Assembly (NCBI GenBank): GCA_947424995.1
Contig: CANDYO010000046.1
Coordinates: forward strand, 1-13,925
Direction: 5' to 3'
Source of the DNA: Rickettsiales bacterium
GTDB taxonomy: Bacteria > Pseudomonadota > Alphaproteobacteria > Rickettsiales > CANDYO01
Length of the DNA: 13,925 nt
Position numbers and translations under genes: made by a program. Under the pieces are notes generated by a model, which saw only the letters and a list, made by a program, of their open reading frames with translations, was not told the origin of the DNA and ran no database searches. This document shows positions 1 to 6,864 of the stretch, piece after piece (positions within the stretch are counted from its first letter, which is position 1; each line of letters opens with the position of its first letter).

Positions 1-224
1 TTAACACTCACCGCACTAGCGAGATTGATGAAAATAAATTAGCTAAAGTTCTGCAAGACTTAGTTCATCTATCACCGATGGGTATCAAGAACCATTTACA
101 ATTGCTTCGCCCTATCTACCAAAAAACAGCTAGCTTTGGTCATTTTGGTCGCACTCCAGAAGCAGATGGTAGCTTTTCATGGGAAAAAACTGATCTAGCT
201 GAAATACTTAAAAAAGAGTTTTAA
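1..224 (+). CDS. metK: S-adenosylmethionine synthetase, C-terminal end (partial)
   Basis: Only the last 73 complete codons are present; the first complete codon is at 3 and TAA is at 222-224. The translated tail contains a stretch equivalent to 'L.P.GI..HL.L.RPIY..TA.FGHFGR.PEADG.FSWEKTDL', which is the characteristic C-terminus of bacterial MetK. The enzyme makes S-adenosylmethionine from methionine and ATP in the cytosol, the methyl donor for nearly all methylation. The visible part is intact, with no stop or frameshift. That matters because metK is famously decayed in some Rickettsia. The upstream two-thirds, including the active-site loops, lie outside the window, so intactness of the whole gene cannot be judged. 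No classical terminator follows; a repeat-filled gap does. Confidence 0.93.
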   Translation, partial: NTHRTSEIDENKLAKVLQDLVHLSPMGIKNHLQLLRPIYQKTASFGHFGRTPEADGSFSWEKTDLAEILKKEF

Positions 225-282
225 GTTAGTTTACTGAGCCAGTTATTAAAAAATAGTATTCAATCTTAAAGTCAAAAATGGA

Positions 283-327
283 TGTCACCCTTGGCTCAAG
301 CTTAGCTTGGGCCGAGAGTCCAGATTA
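283..327. repeat. Short palindromic element, GTCACCC...TCCAGATT type
   Basis: Arms ggctcaagct (293-302) and agcttgggcc (304-313) pair over 9 of 10 positions. They are flanked by gtcaccc on the left and tccagatt on the right. This matches the general form of palindromic repeats widespread in Rickettsiales (GTCATCCC...GGATCCAG). Only one copy of this exact version is seen here. Confidence 0.5.
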
Positions 328-375
328 AATATCTTGAAACCCTAGAGTTTTTAATAGCTTTAAAAGATTTTAACT

Positions 376-413
376 GGATCCTCGCCCTCAGCAAGGGCTG
401 AGGGCGAGGATTG
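376..413. repeat. Perfect 14-bp GC-rich hairpin
   Basis: tcctcgccctcagc (379-392) and gctgagggcgagga (397-410) are perfectly complementary, with a 4-nt aagg loop; a378-t411 adds one more pair. It is far more GC-rich than its surroundings. There is no T-run on either side, so it is not a canonical intrinsic terminator. The ggatcc at its left foot links it to the other palindromic elements of this window. Confidence 0.6.
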
Positions 414-419
414 TAAAAG

Positions 420-606
420 TTCACTAACTCGGTTAAGGATTCGGCGCCATCCCTGACGAAGTAAAACTAGGCTTTGCCTGGTTTTACGAGACCTTAGGAT
501 CTCGTGAGGAAAAAAACTCCTGAGATCCTCGGTCTTAGCTCATGCTTCCAGCATAGCTTGCCAGGGATGACGCGTAGCTTATTTATTGCTAACCTTGTAA
601 CCGAAA
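420..606. repeat. Cloverleaf-like palindromic repeat, copy 1
   Basis: An outer stem (catccctg at 448-455 with cagggatg at 562-569, continuing with mismatches to 444/573) encloses three successive hairpins. These are 461-472 with 476-487 (11 of 12 paired), roughly 489-510 with 518-534 (imperfect), and 537-546 with 550-558 (one bulge). Homology to the copy at 8662 starts upstream of the outer stem, at actaactcggtta (423). A weak counterpart of that sequence (taaccg, near 599-604) suggests a still larger nested palindrome. No protein is encoded. Confidence 0.6.
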
Positions 607-767
607 AAATGAGCACATACAAGGATGACAGACTCGCGTTCATAGAAAAAATCAAGTCGTAAAAATTTGGCCAGAAAATGCTACTTTTATGTACGTAATT
701 AAAGCATAAAATTATCTTAAATATAGTAAATTACTCAGTATGCATGACTATTTATGAGTTATTTTAA

Positions 768-1622
768 CTAAATAGGTGATTTAGCACCCACTGAAGAAGA
801 ACTTGAACCATCTGGATTAGGGCATACACCACTAAAGCTTACAGTTATTCCACCATTATGCTCATATTCATCGCTTACCGTATCATTACGCTGAAGTACT
901 ATTGGACTCAAACCATCCGATGAATAAGCTGTAATACTAAAACTACTTAATGAGCTGTCATCACCACTACCCACCTGAGGTTGCATAGAGTCCGTATCCT
1001 CAGCAACTGAAGAATTTATCATTTGCTCTAGGATAATGTCTACTTCTTCATCTCTATTTAGATAAATTCTTGTAAGTATTGTACGTAGAGCATCTAAATC
1101 ATTTTGAAAAACTTCTAGAATTCTAGCAGTTTCAGCTTCATCTATTACTTGATCAGCTTCTTCAGGAGTTAATTCATACATTAATATACGTCTTACTAAA
1201 TAAAATTCTCTAACTTGAGCCACTTCAGCCTCTGTATGAGTAACTTCTAAATCCATGTAGCCATGCCCAATCATCACATTAGCAACTACATCTATAGCAT
1301 CGTTATCTGCTGCCATTTCAATATTAAGAATTCTATACAGGTTTTCTCTTCTTTGTTGATGAATAATCCTAATCTCATCTACTGGTAAGTGTACATTTTC
1401 TAAAGCATGACTAACGTATTGATAAATATCTTCACCTATCTCATTATCCATTCTATTATAAAGATCTCTATCTAAATGATAGATCAATACTTCTCTTACT
1501 TCATCATCGTCTAACGTACCATTCCCATTAAGGTTATCTGTGGGAATTTGCTCTATAACTTCAATTAATTTTACATCATAAAAATCATTAATTGCTTTTA
1601 TAGCTTCTTTGTATTTACTCAT
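768..1622 (-). CDS. Acidic unknown protein with one EF-hand-like loop
   Basis: I do not recognise this 284-aa protein. It is strongly acidic, mostly helical in appearance, and has neither a signal peptide nor membrane segments. Residues 30-41 (NLNGNGTLDDDE) fit a 12-residue EF-hand calcium loop: N1, N3, N5, G6, L8 and E12 fall in the right places, although position 1 is Asn rather than the usual Asp. After about residue 215 comes a Ser-rich, probably disordered tail ending in SSSSSVGAKSPI. Its start overlaps the stop of the upstream phosphatase gene by 8 nt (ATGAGTAA). An AAGGA ribosome site sits 8 nt before the ATG (1631-1635), so the two are very likely cotranscribed and possibly translationally coupled. 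A partner or substrate relationship with the phosphatase is inference. An effector role is possible but unproven. Confidence 0.75.
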   Translation of the reverse strand: MSKYKEAIKAINDFYDVKLIEVIEQIPTDNLNGNGTLDDDEVREVLIYHLDRDLYNRMDNEIGEDIYQYVSHALENVHLPVDEIRIIHQQRRENLYRILNIEMAADNDAIDVVANVMIGHGYMDLEVTHTEAEVAQVREFYLVRRILMYELTPEEADQVIDEAETARILEVFQNDLDALRTILTRIYLNRDEEVDIILEQMINSSVAEDTDSMQPQVGSGDDSSLSSFSITAYSSDGLSPIVLQRNDTVSDEYEHNGGITVSFSGVCPNPDGSSSSSVGAKSPI

Positions 1623-2253
1623 TTGTAGTTTCCTTTTTATTTAATTCTAAGTTTTGGGCAAAAACTTTTAAAGCTATTGCTTGTGCATCTGTTTCAACTG
1701 CATCAGCAAAATAATGTTTTCTTACATATTTTATGGCTGCATCAGAATCGTATATTTTAAATAATTTTATATAAACCGCAGCAAGGATAGTACCAGTTCT
1801 TCCCTTCCCTGCTGCACAATGAACAACAATATTCTCTCCTTTAGTTAATCTTTCGATTATATCATCGGTTATAATAGTTAATTGCTTTTGTGTTGGCGAA
1901 TGATAATCTTCAATTGCTATATTAACCCCAACAATATCAGTAATATAGACAGTACCTTTAAACTGAGTTTGCCATAAAGATTTTGATACTTCAGTATTAT
2001 TATCTCTTTCGGTAAGGTTATAAATTACCCTTATACCTTGCTGATACAGAAAGTTAAAATCAGTTATAATATCTCGACTATTTACTTCGATATTTTTTCC
2101 CCCGCCCGGTCGTGAAGAACCAGCTAGCATACCAGTTATTGGCCATTTTTTACTACTAAAAACTTTATATATAAGCGGTAGGTGATTAATTTCTTGAGCT
2201 TGCACCTGATTAAACATAAATAATATCCACAAAATAATATTTTTTACTAACAT
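1615..2253 (-). CDS. Exported dual-specificity/tyrosine-type protein phosphatase (DUSP23-like)
   Basis: This 212-aa protein has an N-terminal hydrophobic segment (residues 1-19, ending QVQA before Q20) that looks like a cleavable Sec signal. The mature part is a cysteine-dependent phosphatase. H145-C146-A-A-G-K-G-R152-T-G is the HCx5R(S/T)G P-loop with nucleophile Cys146 and Arg152. Asp116 in IEDYHSPT sits where DUSP23-like enzymes carry the general acid. The segment LYQQGIRVIYNLTE (69-82) matches the strand before it. The family hydrolyses phosphotyrosine, phosphoserine/threonine or phosphoinositides; substrate cannot be told from sequence. The signal peptide points to the periplasm or beyond, so host-directed action is plausible for an intracellular bacterium but inferred. 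It lies 98 nt downstream of birA with its own promoter-like sequence, and overlaps the next gene by 8 nt. Confidence 0.85.
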   Translation of the reverse strand: MLVKNIILWILFMFNQVQAQEINHLPLIYKVFSSKKWPITGMLAGSSRPGGGKNIEVNSRDIITDFNFLYQQGIRVIYNLTERDNNTEVSKSLWQTQFKGTVYITDIVGVNIAIEDYHSPTQKQLTIITDDIIERLTKGENIVVHCAAGKGRTGTILAAVYIKLFKIYDSDAAIKYVRKHYFADAVETDAQAIALKVFAQNLELNKKETTNE

Positions 2254-2270
2254 TTAAGTATATCACTAAA

Positions 2271-2297
2271 ATTATACACAGCTATAGATTATGTTAA
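2271..2297 (-). promoter_or_regulatory. Putative promoter of the phosphatase operon
   Basis: Read on the minus strand, TTAACA (2297-2292) and a perfect TATAAT (2276-2271) are separated by 15 nt. That spacing is short for sigma-70, so the -35 assignment is weak, but the -10 is perfect. A start about 7 nt downstream would leave a leader of only about 10 nt before the ATG at 2253, which has no clear Shine-Dalgarno. Confidence 0.4.
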
Positions 2298-2351
2298 TTC
2301 CAGTATTTATTCAACTTTTAATAAGATTGGAGTGTTTTATAGATTTAATAA

Positions 2352-3128
2352 TTATGTGGTTTTGAATATTGAAACATCACCAGCAGAGTAAGCTTTTATT
2401 TCCTTATTACTTAACTCTAGTAATAAATTTCCTTGCTCATTAATCCCTTTAGCAACACCTCTAATTTCACCATTATTAAGTAATATCTCTTGATCATATA
2501 GCGCGTCAACTTGCTGCCATTTGGAGATAAATTCTCTTAAGCCGTATTTATTAAATTGCTCAAGATATGCATTTAAATTATGGATAATAGCCACGCAAAG
2601 CAAGTTCCTGTTTATATCTTCTCCGCTAATTGCTTTTAGAGAAGTCCATGCTTGAGAAATACTATTTTCATCAACATTAAGCATATTAACATTTATTCCC
2701 ATTCCAATAATCACTACTGTTTCTTGAGGAGAAATAATTTGGCTTTCGATTAAATTGCCCATCAATTTACACCCTTGATATAATCCATCATTAGGCCATT
2801 TCAGCATGATCTTTGCTGCTATACCAATTTCTTTGATCGCATCCAGCATTGCTAAACTTACTACTAAACTTAACCCGCTAAGCTCATTAATGTTTTTCTT
2901 AAAATAATAAGAATATGACATATAGACATTTTTCCCGAATGGCGAATGCCAAGTTCTATTTAACTTACTTCCTTTTCCATTAGACTGACTTTCAGCAATG
3001 CAAATTTTACGATTGATCGAGAGATTTTTTTTTAGATAGTTATTGGTTGAGTCGATATTGTTAAACAACTCTAACTTAATGTGAGGATTAGCAATTTTTT
3101 GTTGAATAAATTCTTTATCAAGTAGCAA
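2352..3128 (-). CDS. birA: Biotin--[acetyl-CoA-carboxylase] ligase, class I
   Basis: This 258-aa enzyme activates biotin with ATP and transfers it to the biotin-carrier lysine of acetyl-CoA (and propionyl-CoA) carboxylase. It lacks the N-terminal DNA-binding domain of E. coli BirA, so it is a class I enzyme without repressor function. Diagnostic segments are DSTN (26-29), CIAESQ (43-48), WHSPFGKN (60-67), KWPND (110-114) with the following GCKLMGNLIES (biotin/ATP site), and IGMGINVN (141-148). The C-terminal SH3-like domain runs from about 212. The loop that holds biotinyl-AMP (GRGRRGR in E. coli) reads GKGSKLNR (51-58), which is diverged and one residue longer. The start is TTG at 3128, chosen because GAGG lies about 8 nt upstream and the N-terminus fits the family. 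It is transcribed toward the phosphatase. Confidence 0.93.
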   Translation of the reverse strand: MLLDKEFIQQKIANPHIKLELFNNIDSTNNYLKKNLSINRKICIAESQSNGKGSKLNRTWHSPFGKNVYMSYSYYFKKNINELSGLSLVVSLAMLDAIKEIGIAAKIMLKWPNDGLYQGCKLMGNLIESQIISPQETVVIIGMGINVNMLNVDENSISQAWTSLKAISGEDINRNLLCVAIIHNLNAYLEQFNKYGLREFISKWQQVDALYDQEILLNNGEIRGVAKGINEQGNLLLELSNKEIKAYSAGDVSIFKTT

Positions 3129-3198
3129 TATTTTACCTCAAGGTATAGATCTGTAACTGTTGCATGGGCTAAGATAATGATTTTAAAACACGTGAATT

Positions 3199-3355
3199 CG
3201 TCATCCTCGACAAACTGCCGAAAGGCAGCGAGATCGGGGATCCATAAAAAACAAAAATGACCATAGGTCATTCAATTTACTTCGTATGATCTCAAAGTAA
3301 TAAATTTATAGTTGGATCCCCGTTAATCAAGCTTTACTTGGTTCCGAGGATGACG
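3199..3355. repeat. Cloverleaf-like palindromic repeat, copy 2
   Basis: Perfect 11-bp terminal inverted repeats, cgtcatcctcg (3199-3209) and cgaggatgacg (3345-3355), enclose three hairpins. These are ctgccg/aaaggcag (3215-3228), ggggatcca (3236-3244) with tggatcccc (3313-3321), and aatcaag (3325-3331) with cttggtt (3337-3343). The middle arm is opened by about 70 nt containing a further small hairpin, aatgacc-ata-ggtcatt (3256-3272). It sits between tkt and birA, where it may act as the transcript end of tkt. A short minus-strand open frame over it (3271-3071) is not credible as a gene. Confidence 0.65.
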
Positions 3356-3404
3356 GCTTCGCATGTTTTTTGTACAATTTTAGCTCGTGCAAACAATATA
3401 TCTC

Positions 3405-5360
3405 TTACAACACACTCAAACGATCCAACACTTGCCTAACTAAATTATCTTTGGTAATACCAAAATGTTGATAAAGCTGATCGGCTGGAGCAGAAGCACC
3501 AAAACCTTGCATACCTATAAAGATTCCTTTTCTACCGATATATTTTTCCCATCCCTGCTTTATCCCTGCTTCAATGGCAACTTTTAAGCTTGAATTATCT
3601 AATAATTCAGACTGATATTCTTGGGATTGCTGATCAAATAATTCTAAGCATGGCATTGAGACTACTCTAGTCCCGATACCAGACTGCTGTAATTCAGCTT
3701 GCGCTTTGACAGCGATTTCAACTTCTGAGCCAGTAGCAAAAATAGTAACTTTTAATTCATCCTGATGCTCACTAATAATATAAGCTCCACGCTTAGATAG
3801 GTTTTGATCAACATTATCTCTTAAAGTTGGGATATCTTGACGAGTAAGTGAGAATAAACTAGGGCTATGTTCCATTTGAACTGCTATTTCATAACATTCA
3901 GCCACTTCAATAGAGCAAGAAGGACGAAATACTTTTAAATTAGGGATAGCTCTAAGCGAAGCTAGATGTTCAACTGGTTGATGGGTTGGTCCATCTTCTC
4001 CAAGACCTATAGAATCATGGGTCATAACATATAATACTCTCAGACCCATTAAAGCGCTTAATCGAATAGCAGGACGACAATAATCGCTAAAAACTAAAAA
4101 GGTACCACCATAAGGAATGAAACCTTTATGAAGAGCAATACCATTCATAATAGCAGCCATAGCATGTTCGCGCACACCATAATAAATATAGCGCCCTGAA
4201 AAATCTTGAGCATTAATGGCTTTAAAACCATCTGGTTTAGTAATATTTGAACCAGATAAATCAGCAGATCCACCTAAAAGAGCTGGAATTTCACTGGCTA
4301 AAGCAGCAAGTACCATTCCTGAAGCTTTACGAGTTGAGAGCTTAGGTTTAGTTAGTGCCAATTTTTCTTTAAGAGCAATTAGTTTACTATCCCAATTTTT
4401 GGGAAGCATATTATCAAGACTAAAATTTTTATTTTCTTCTTGCCATTTACTGTAAATATTCTGAGAGCGTAAAGCCACTTGACGCCATTCAGTTAGAATA
4501 TGATCAGGTATTTCAAAAGGAGAATGAGGCCAATCTAAAGCCTTTTTAGTAGCAATGATTTCTTCTGCGCCTAAAGCTGCTCCATGACAATGTTCAGTAC
4601 CTCCTTTATTAGGAGAACCATAACCAATTATAGTAGTACAAGCAATTAGACTAGGTTTATCTGATTGCTTTGCTCTTTCAAGTGCGGCACGAATTTGGCT
4701 AAAATCATGACCGTCAATCTCTTCAGCATTCCAACCAGCTGATTTAAATCTGGCTAAAGTATCTTCTGAAACTGTTAAGCTAGTTGGTCCATCAATTGAA
4801 ATATGGTTATTATCAAATAAAACCACCAGTTTGTTTAAGTTTAAATGTCCAGCGAGCGAGATTGCTTCTTGGCTAATTCCTTCCATCAAACAACCGTCAC
4901 CTGCAACTACATAAGTGTAATGATTAACAGCTTTAGCACCATGACGAGCAGCTAGCATGCTTTCAGCAATTGCCATCCCAACTCCGTTGGCGAGCCCTTG
5001 CCCTAAAGGACCGGTAGTAGTTTCAATACCTAGCAATAATTCATGTTCAGGATGACCAGCCGTTTTACTACCTAGTTGACGAAATTGTTTCAGATCGTCA
5101 AGGGTAATATCTGGATATCCTGTTAAATAAAATAAAGAATAAAGCAACATCGAACCATGCCCTGCTGATAAAACAAAGCGATCACGATCTGGCCAGATTG
5201 GGTCTAGCGGATTAAATTTTAAGAACTCTGCGAAAAGAACGGTAGCTACATCAGCCATCCCCATAGGCATACCAGGATGACCTGAATTTGCTTTTTCAAC
5301 AGCTTTCATGCTTAAAGCACGAATGGCATTAGCCATTTGGGTATATTTTTGTTTATTCAT
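3405..5360 (-). CDS. tkt: Transketolase
   Basis: This 651-aa protein has full family length (E. coli TktA 663). It moves two-carbon ketol units between sugar phosphates in the non-oxidative pentose phosphate pathway, using thiamine diphosphate and a divalent metal. Visible key elements are SGHPG (26-30) with the cofactor-contacting His28, His68 in SAGHGS, the ThDP motif GDGCLMEG (154-161) closing with NN (184-185), the catalytic glutamate Glu398 in REHAM, and His460 in GPTHQP. The C-terminal domain (about 520-651) includes AIEAGIKQGWEKYIG. The GAEEIIATKKALDWPHSPFEIP segment resembles alphaproteobacterial enzymes. All domains are intact and no frameshift is seen. It is a single-gene unit with a good promoter immediately upstream. 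Transketolase is absent from many Rickettsia, so its presence marks a less reduced genome and supplies ribose and erythrose phosphates. Confidence 0.97.
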   Translation of the reverse strand: MNKQKYTQMANAIRALSMKAVEKANSGHPGMPMGMADVATVLFAEFLKFNPLDPIWPDRDRFVLSAGHGSMLLYSLFYLTGYPDITLDDLKQFRQLGSKTAGHPEHELLLGIETTTGPLGQGLANGVGMAIAESMLAARHGAKAVNHYTYVVAGDGCLMEGISQEAISLAGHLNLNKLVVLFDNNHISIDGPTSLTVSEDTLARFKSAGWNAEEIDGHDFSQIRAALERAKQSDKPSLIACTTIIGYGSPNKGGTEHCHGAALGAEEIIATKKALDWPHSPFEIPDHILTEWRQVALRSQNIYSKWQEENKNFSLDNMLPKNWDSKLIALKEKLALTKPKLSTRKASGMVLAALASEIPALLGGSADLSGSNITKPDGFKAINAQDFSGRYIYYGVREHAMAAIMNGIALHKGFIPYGGTFLVFSDYCRPAIRLSALMGLRVLYVMTHDSIGLGEDGPTHQPVEHLASLRAIPNLKVFRPSCSIEVAECYEIAVQMEHSPSLFSLTRQDIPTLRDNVDQNLSKRGAYIISEHQDELKVTIFATGSEVEIAVKAQAELQQSGIGTRVVSMPCLELFDQQSQEYQSELLDNSSLKVAIEAGIKQGWEKYIGRKGIFIGMQGFGASAPADQLYQHFGITKDNLVRQVLDRLSVL

Positions 5361-5389
5361 AATATGCTCTAAATTTTTATATCTGGCAC

Positions 5390-5417
5390 ATTATACAAAA
5401 TAGTTAAAAAAATTCAA
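5390..5417 (-). promoter_or_regulatory. Sigma-70-like promoter of tkt
   Basis: On the minus strand, TTGAAT (5417-5412) and a perfect TATAAT (5395-5390) are 16 nt apart. Initiation near 5383 would give a leader of roughly 23 nt with GAG just before the ATG at 5360. This is the best-looking promoter in the window. Confidence 0.65.
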
Positions 5418-5557
5418 GGTTTTTGATAGCCTAAATAGGCTAAACATTACAAACCACATATAGCAATTATAAATTGCAGTTAACCCCATACTTCCCTATT
5501 TAAAGATATTAATTATATCATATTAAGATCATTTTAATAATTTTTAGAAAAAAGCGA

Positions 5558-5587
5558 TTGACAAGATCAGTGCATTAAAGATAGATT
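5558..5587 (+). promoter_or_regulatory. Possible promoter of the repeat-containing gene
   Basis: A perfect TTGACA (5558-5563) is followed after 18 nt by TAGATT (5582-5587), a 4-of-6 match to the -10 consensus. It would give a leader of about 60 nt. The rest of the 292-bp gap between tkt and this gene is AT-rich and shows nothing else. Confidence 0.35.
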
Positions 5588-5652
5588 GGCGACATTCTCA
5601 GTAGTTTTAAACTATAAATTACTTTAGAGTATATTAATACTTTAATGAAAAC

Positions 5653-6702
5653 ATGTCAGATACATTAGCCCTTACTAAGACAAGACCAGATGTTCAAGAA
5701 CAAGTAAAAAGACTTAGAAATGCCTTAGATGCTTCTAAGAAAGTTACCTCACCTGCTAAAACCAATGAAAACCGAAACGATCAAATAGAGAAAATTAAAG
5801 CATATCTTGAGCAAATGAGTCAAATCTCAGCTAGCCAAGAGAAAATTACTCCTTCAATAAACGCTTCTCTTGCAAGACCGATAGTTATAGGAGAAGGCAT
5901 TGACCAATTTAATGATGGTTTATCCACTAACAAAATAGAAAATATTTTTGCTGACGCTTTATTAGTTACCGCAGAAGAAATCAAAAAATTTGAACTACCT
6001 CAAGCTAAGCCGGCTATAACGTCATCCATGATGAAAGCTCCGAGTGGAGCTGGTAGAAAAGGGGATCTTATGAATACTCATGAGATCCCCGGTCATGCCG
6101 CTACGCGGCTTGCCAAGGACGACGAATTAAGCGTTAATTTAGAGAATAGACTCGGCGCTAAACCTGTTGTAGCATTAGAGTTTTCCAAAGATGAATATAA
6201 TCAATTCGCTAAAATCTTGGTTGAAAACTTTACCCTATTTGCTAAACAACCTCTGCAAAAAGAACAAAACTTCACTAAAGAAGCTATAACCTCACTAGAT
6301 AGATACCCCGTGGTAGGTAAATATACTCAAAAAGTTGTCGAATCAAGACATGCAACTCAAAGATTTGTTTCCGAAGTAAAACGACCAATCCCTAGCAACT
6401 TTAGTGATTGGTTCGGTGGTCCTGGCTTCACTATCAGCAATCAAATGCGTGAAGAGTTTAGCGAATATTTGCATGGTAAATCTACTCAACCACAAGCAGT
6501 AACAAGACTAAAAAAAGAGGATAAAGATAAACTTGAACCTCCTAGATCAGTTAACCAAAGCATGAGCCATTTACTACAAAGAACCAAAGCTTCTCAAGAA
6601 AAAATTCTCAATAAACGGAGTTTTGTAGAACTACTTGAATTGCTGAATTCCGTTCGTATAAATGGGCATAATAATAGTGGTTTTGGATCAGGTAGGTCTT
6701 AG
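5653..6702 (+). CDS. Unknown protein carrying an in-frame palindromic repeat
   Basis: I do not recognise this 349-aa protein. It is hydrophilic, Lys/Glu/Gln-rich and largely helical in appearance, with no signal peptide and no membrane segments. The N-terminal part (1-70) looks coiled-coil-like (VQEQVKRLRNALDASKK; QIEKIKAYLEQMSQI). The middle has a more folded look (about 170-275, with WFGGPGF at 253-259). The tail is basic and Gly/Ser-rich. Residues about 135-159 are encoded by a palindromic repeat of the same family found between genes here; it keeps frame and introduces no stop. The ATG at 5653 has no obvious Shine-Dalgarno, and an out-of-frame ATG lies at 5645. An exported effector or cytoplasmic scaffold would both fit; neither can be shown. 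Confidence 0.75.
   Translation: MSDTLALTKTRPDVQEQVKRLRNALDASKKVTSPAKTNENRNDQIEKIKAYLEQMSQISASQEKITPSINASLARPIVIGEGIDQFNDGLSTNKIENIFADALLVTAEEIKKFELPQAKPAITSSMMKAPSGAGRKGDLMNTHEIPGHAATRLAKDDELSVNLENRLGAKPVVALEFSKDEYNQFAKILVENFTLFAKQPLQKEQNFTKEAITSLDRYPVVGKYTQKVVESRHATQRFVSEVKRPIPSNFSDWFGGPGFTISNQMREEFSEYLHGKSTQPQAVTRLKKEDKDKLEPPRSVNQSMSHLLQRTKASQEKILNKRSFVELLELLNSVRINGHNNSGFGSGRS
6055..6129 (+). repeat. Palindromic repeat inside a reading frame
   Basis: Arms ggggatcttatga (6061-6073) and tcatgagatcccc (6078-6090) pair over 12 of 13 positions. They are followed by gccgc-tac-gcggc (6097-6109) and the terminal motif ccaaggacgacg. The right half, gagatccccggtc...gcttgccaaggacgacg, aligns with the right half of copy 1, gagatcctcggtc...gcttgccagggatgacg (523-572). 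The left arm and first hairpin of the intergenic copies are missing. About 75 bp (25 codons) are added to the gene. This matches the behaviour of Rickettsia palindromic elements. Confidence 0.75.
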
Positions 6703-6756
6703 GATTACTAGGTTAAATAGCCAAACGCTTAGCACAAGATATAAAAATTAATAAGA

Positions 6757-6771
6757 GAGCTTCTTGCAAAA
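6757..6771 (+). repeat. Solo IS-end-like sequence
   Basis: gagcttcttgcaaaa here matches gagcctcttgcaaaa at 7497-7511 in 14 of 15 positions. The motif resembles terminal inverted repeats of IS5-group elements. No transposase is attached at this copy. The surrounding gap (6703-6864) has no other recognisable content. Confidence 0.35.
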
Positions 6772-6864
6772 TAAATTGAAATAGTTAGCTCTACTTTTAA
6801 TAGGGTAATTATGCGAAGCTTTAGATTATTCATATCCATTAAAAAGCTGCTATTTCAGCTTTAA

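Larger units (their letters stand above)
225..767. other. Gene-free gap filled with palindromic repeats
   Basis: This stretch separates the end of metK (+) from the end of a minus-strand gene, so it is a convergent gap. I see no plausible coding region. It contains three palindromic elements in a row (about 283-327, 376-413 and 420-606), annotated separately. The remainder (about 607-767) is AT-rich with no recognisable signal. No hairpin followed by a T-run was found for either flanking gene; the palindromes may serve as terminators instead. Confidence 0.6.

Noticed and set aside
378..411. GC-rich hairpin as an intrinsic terminator of metK
   Set aside because: No T-run follows the stem on either strand, and the hairpin lies about 155 nt beyond the stop; it is better treated as a repeat.
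444..573. Cloverleaf-like repeat as a tRNA gene
   Set aside because: It lacks the conserved tRNA T-loop and anticodon-loop sequences and is too long; only the three-hairpin outline is similar.
225..606. Stacked repeats as a CRISPR array
   Set aside because: The elements differ in sequence and length and have no regular spacers.
3071..3271. 66-codon minus-strand open frame upstream of birA
   Set aside because: It overlaps the birA start and covers the palindromic repeat; the translation shows no protein-like pattern.
4216..4455. 79-codon plus-strand open frame within tkt
   Set aside because: It is antisense to a fully conserved transketolase gene.
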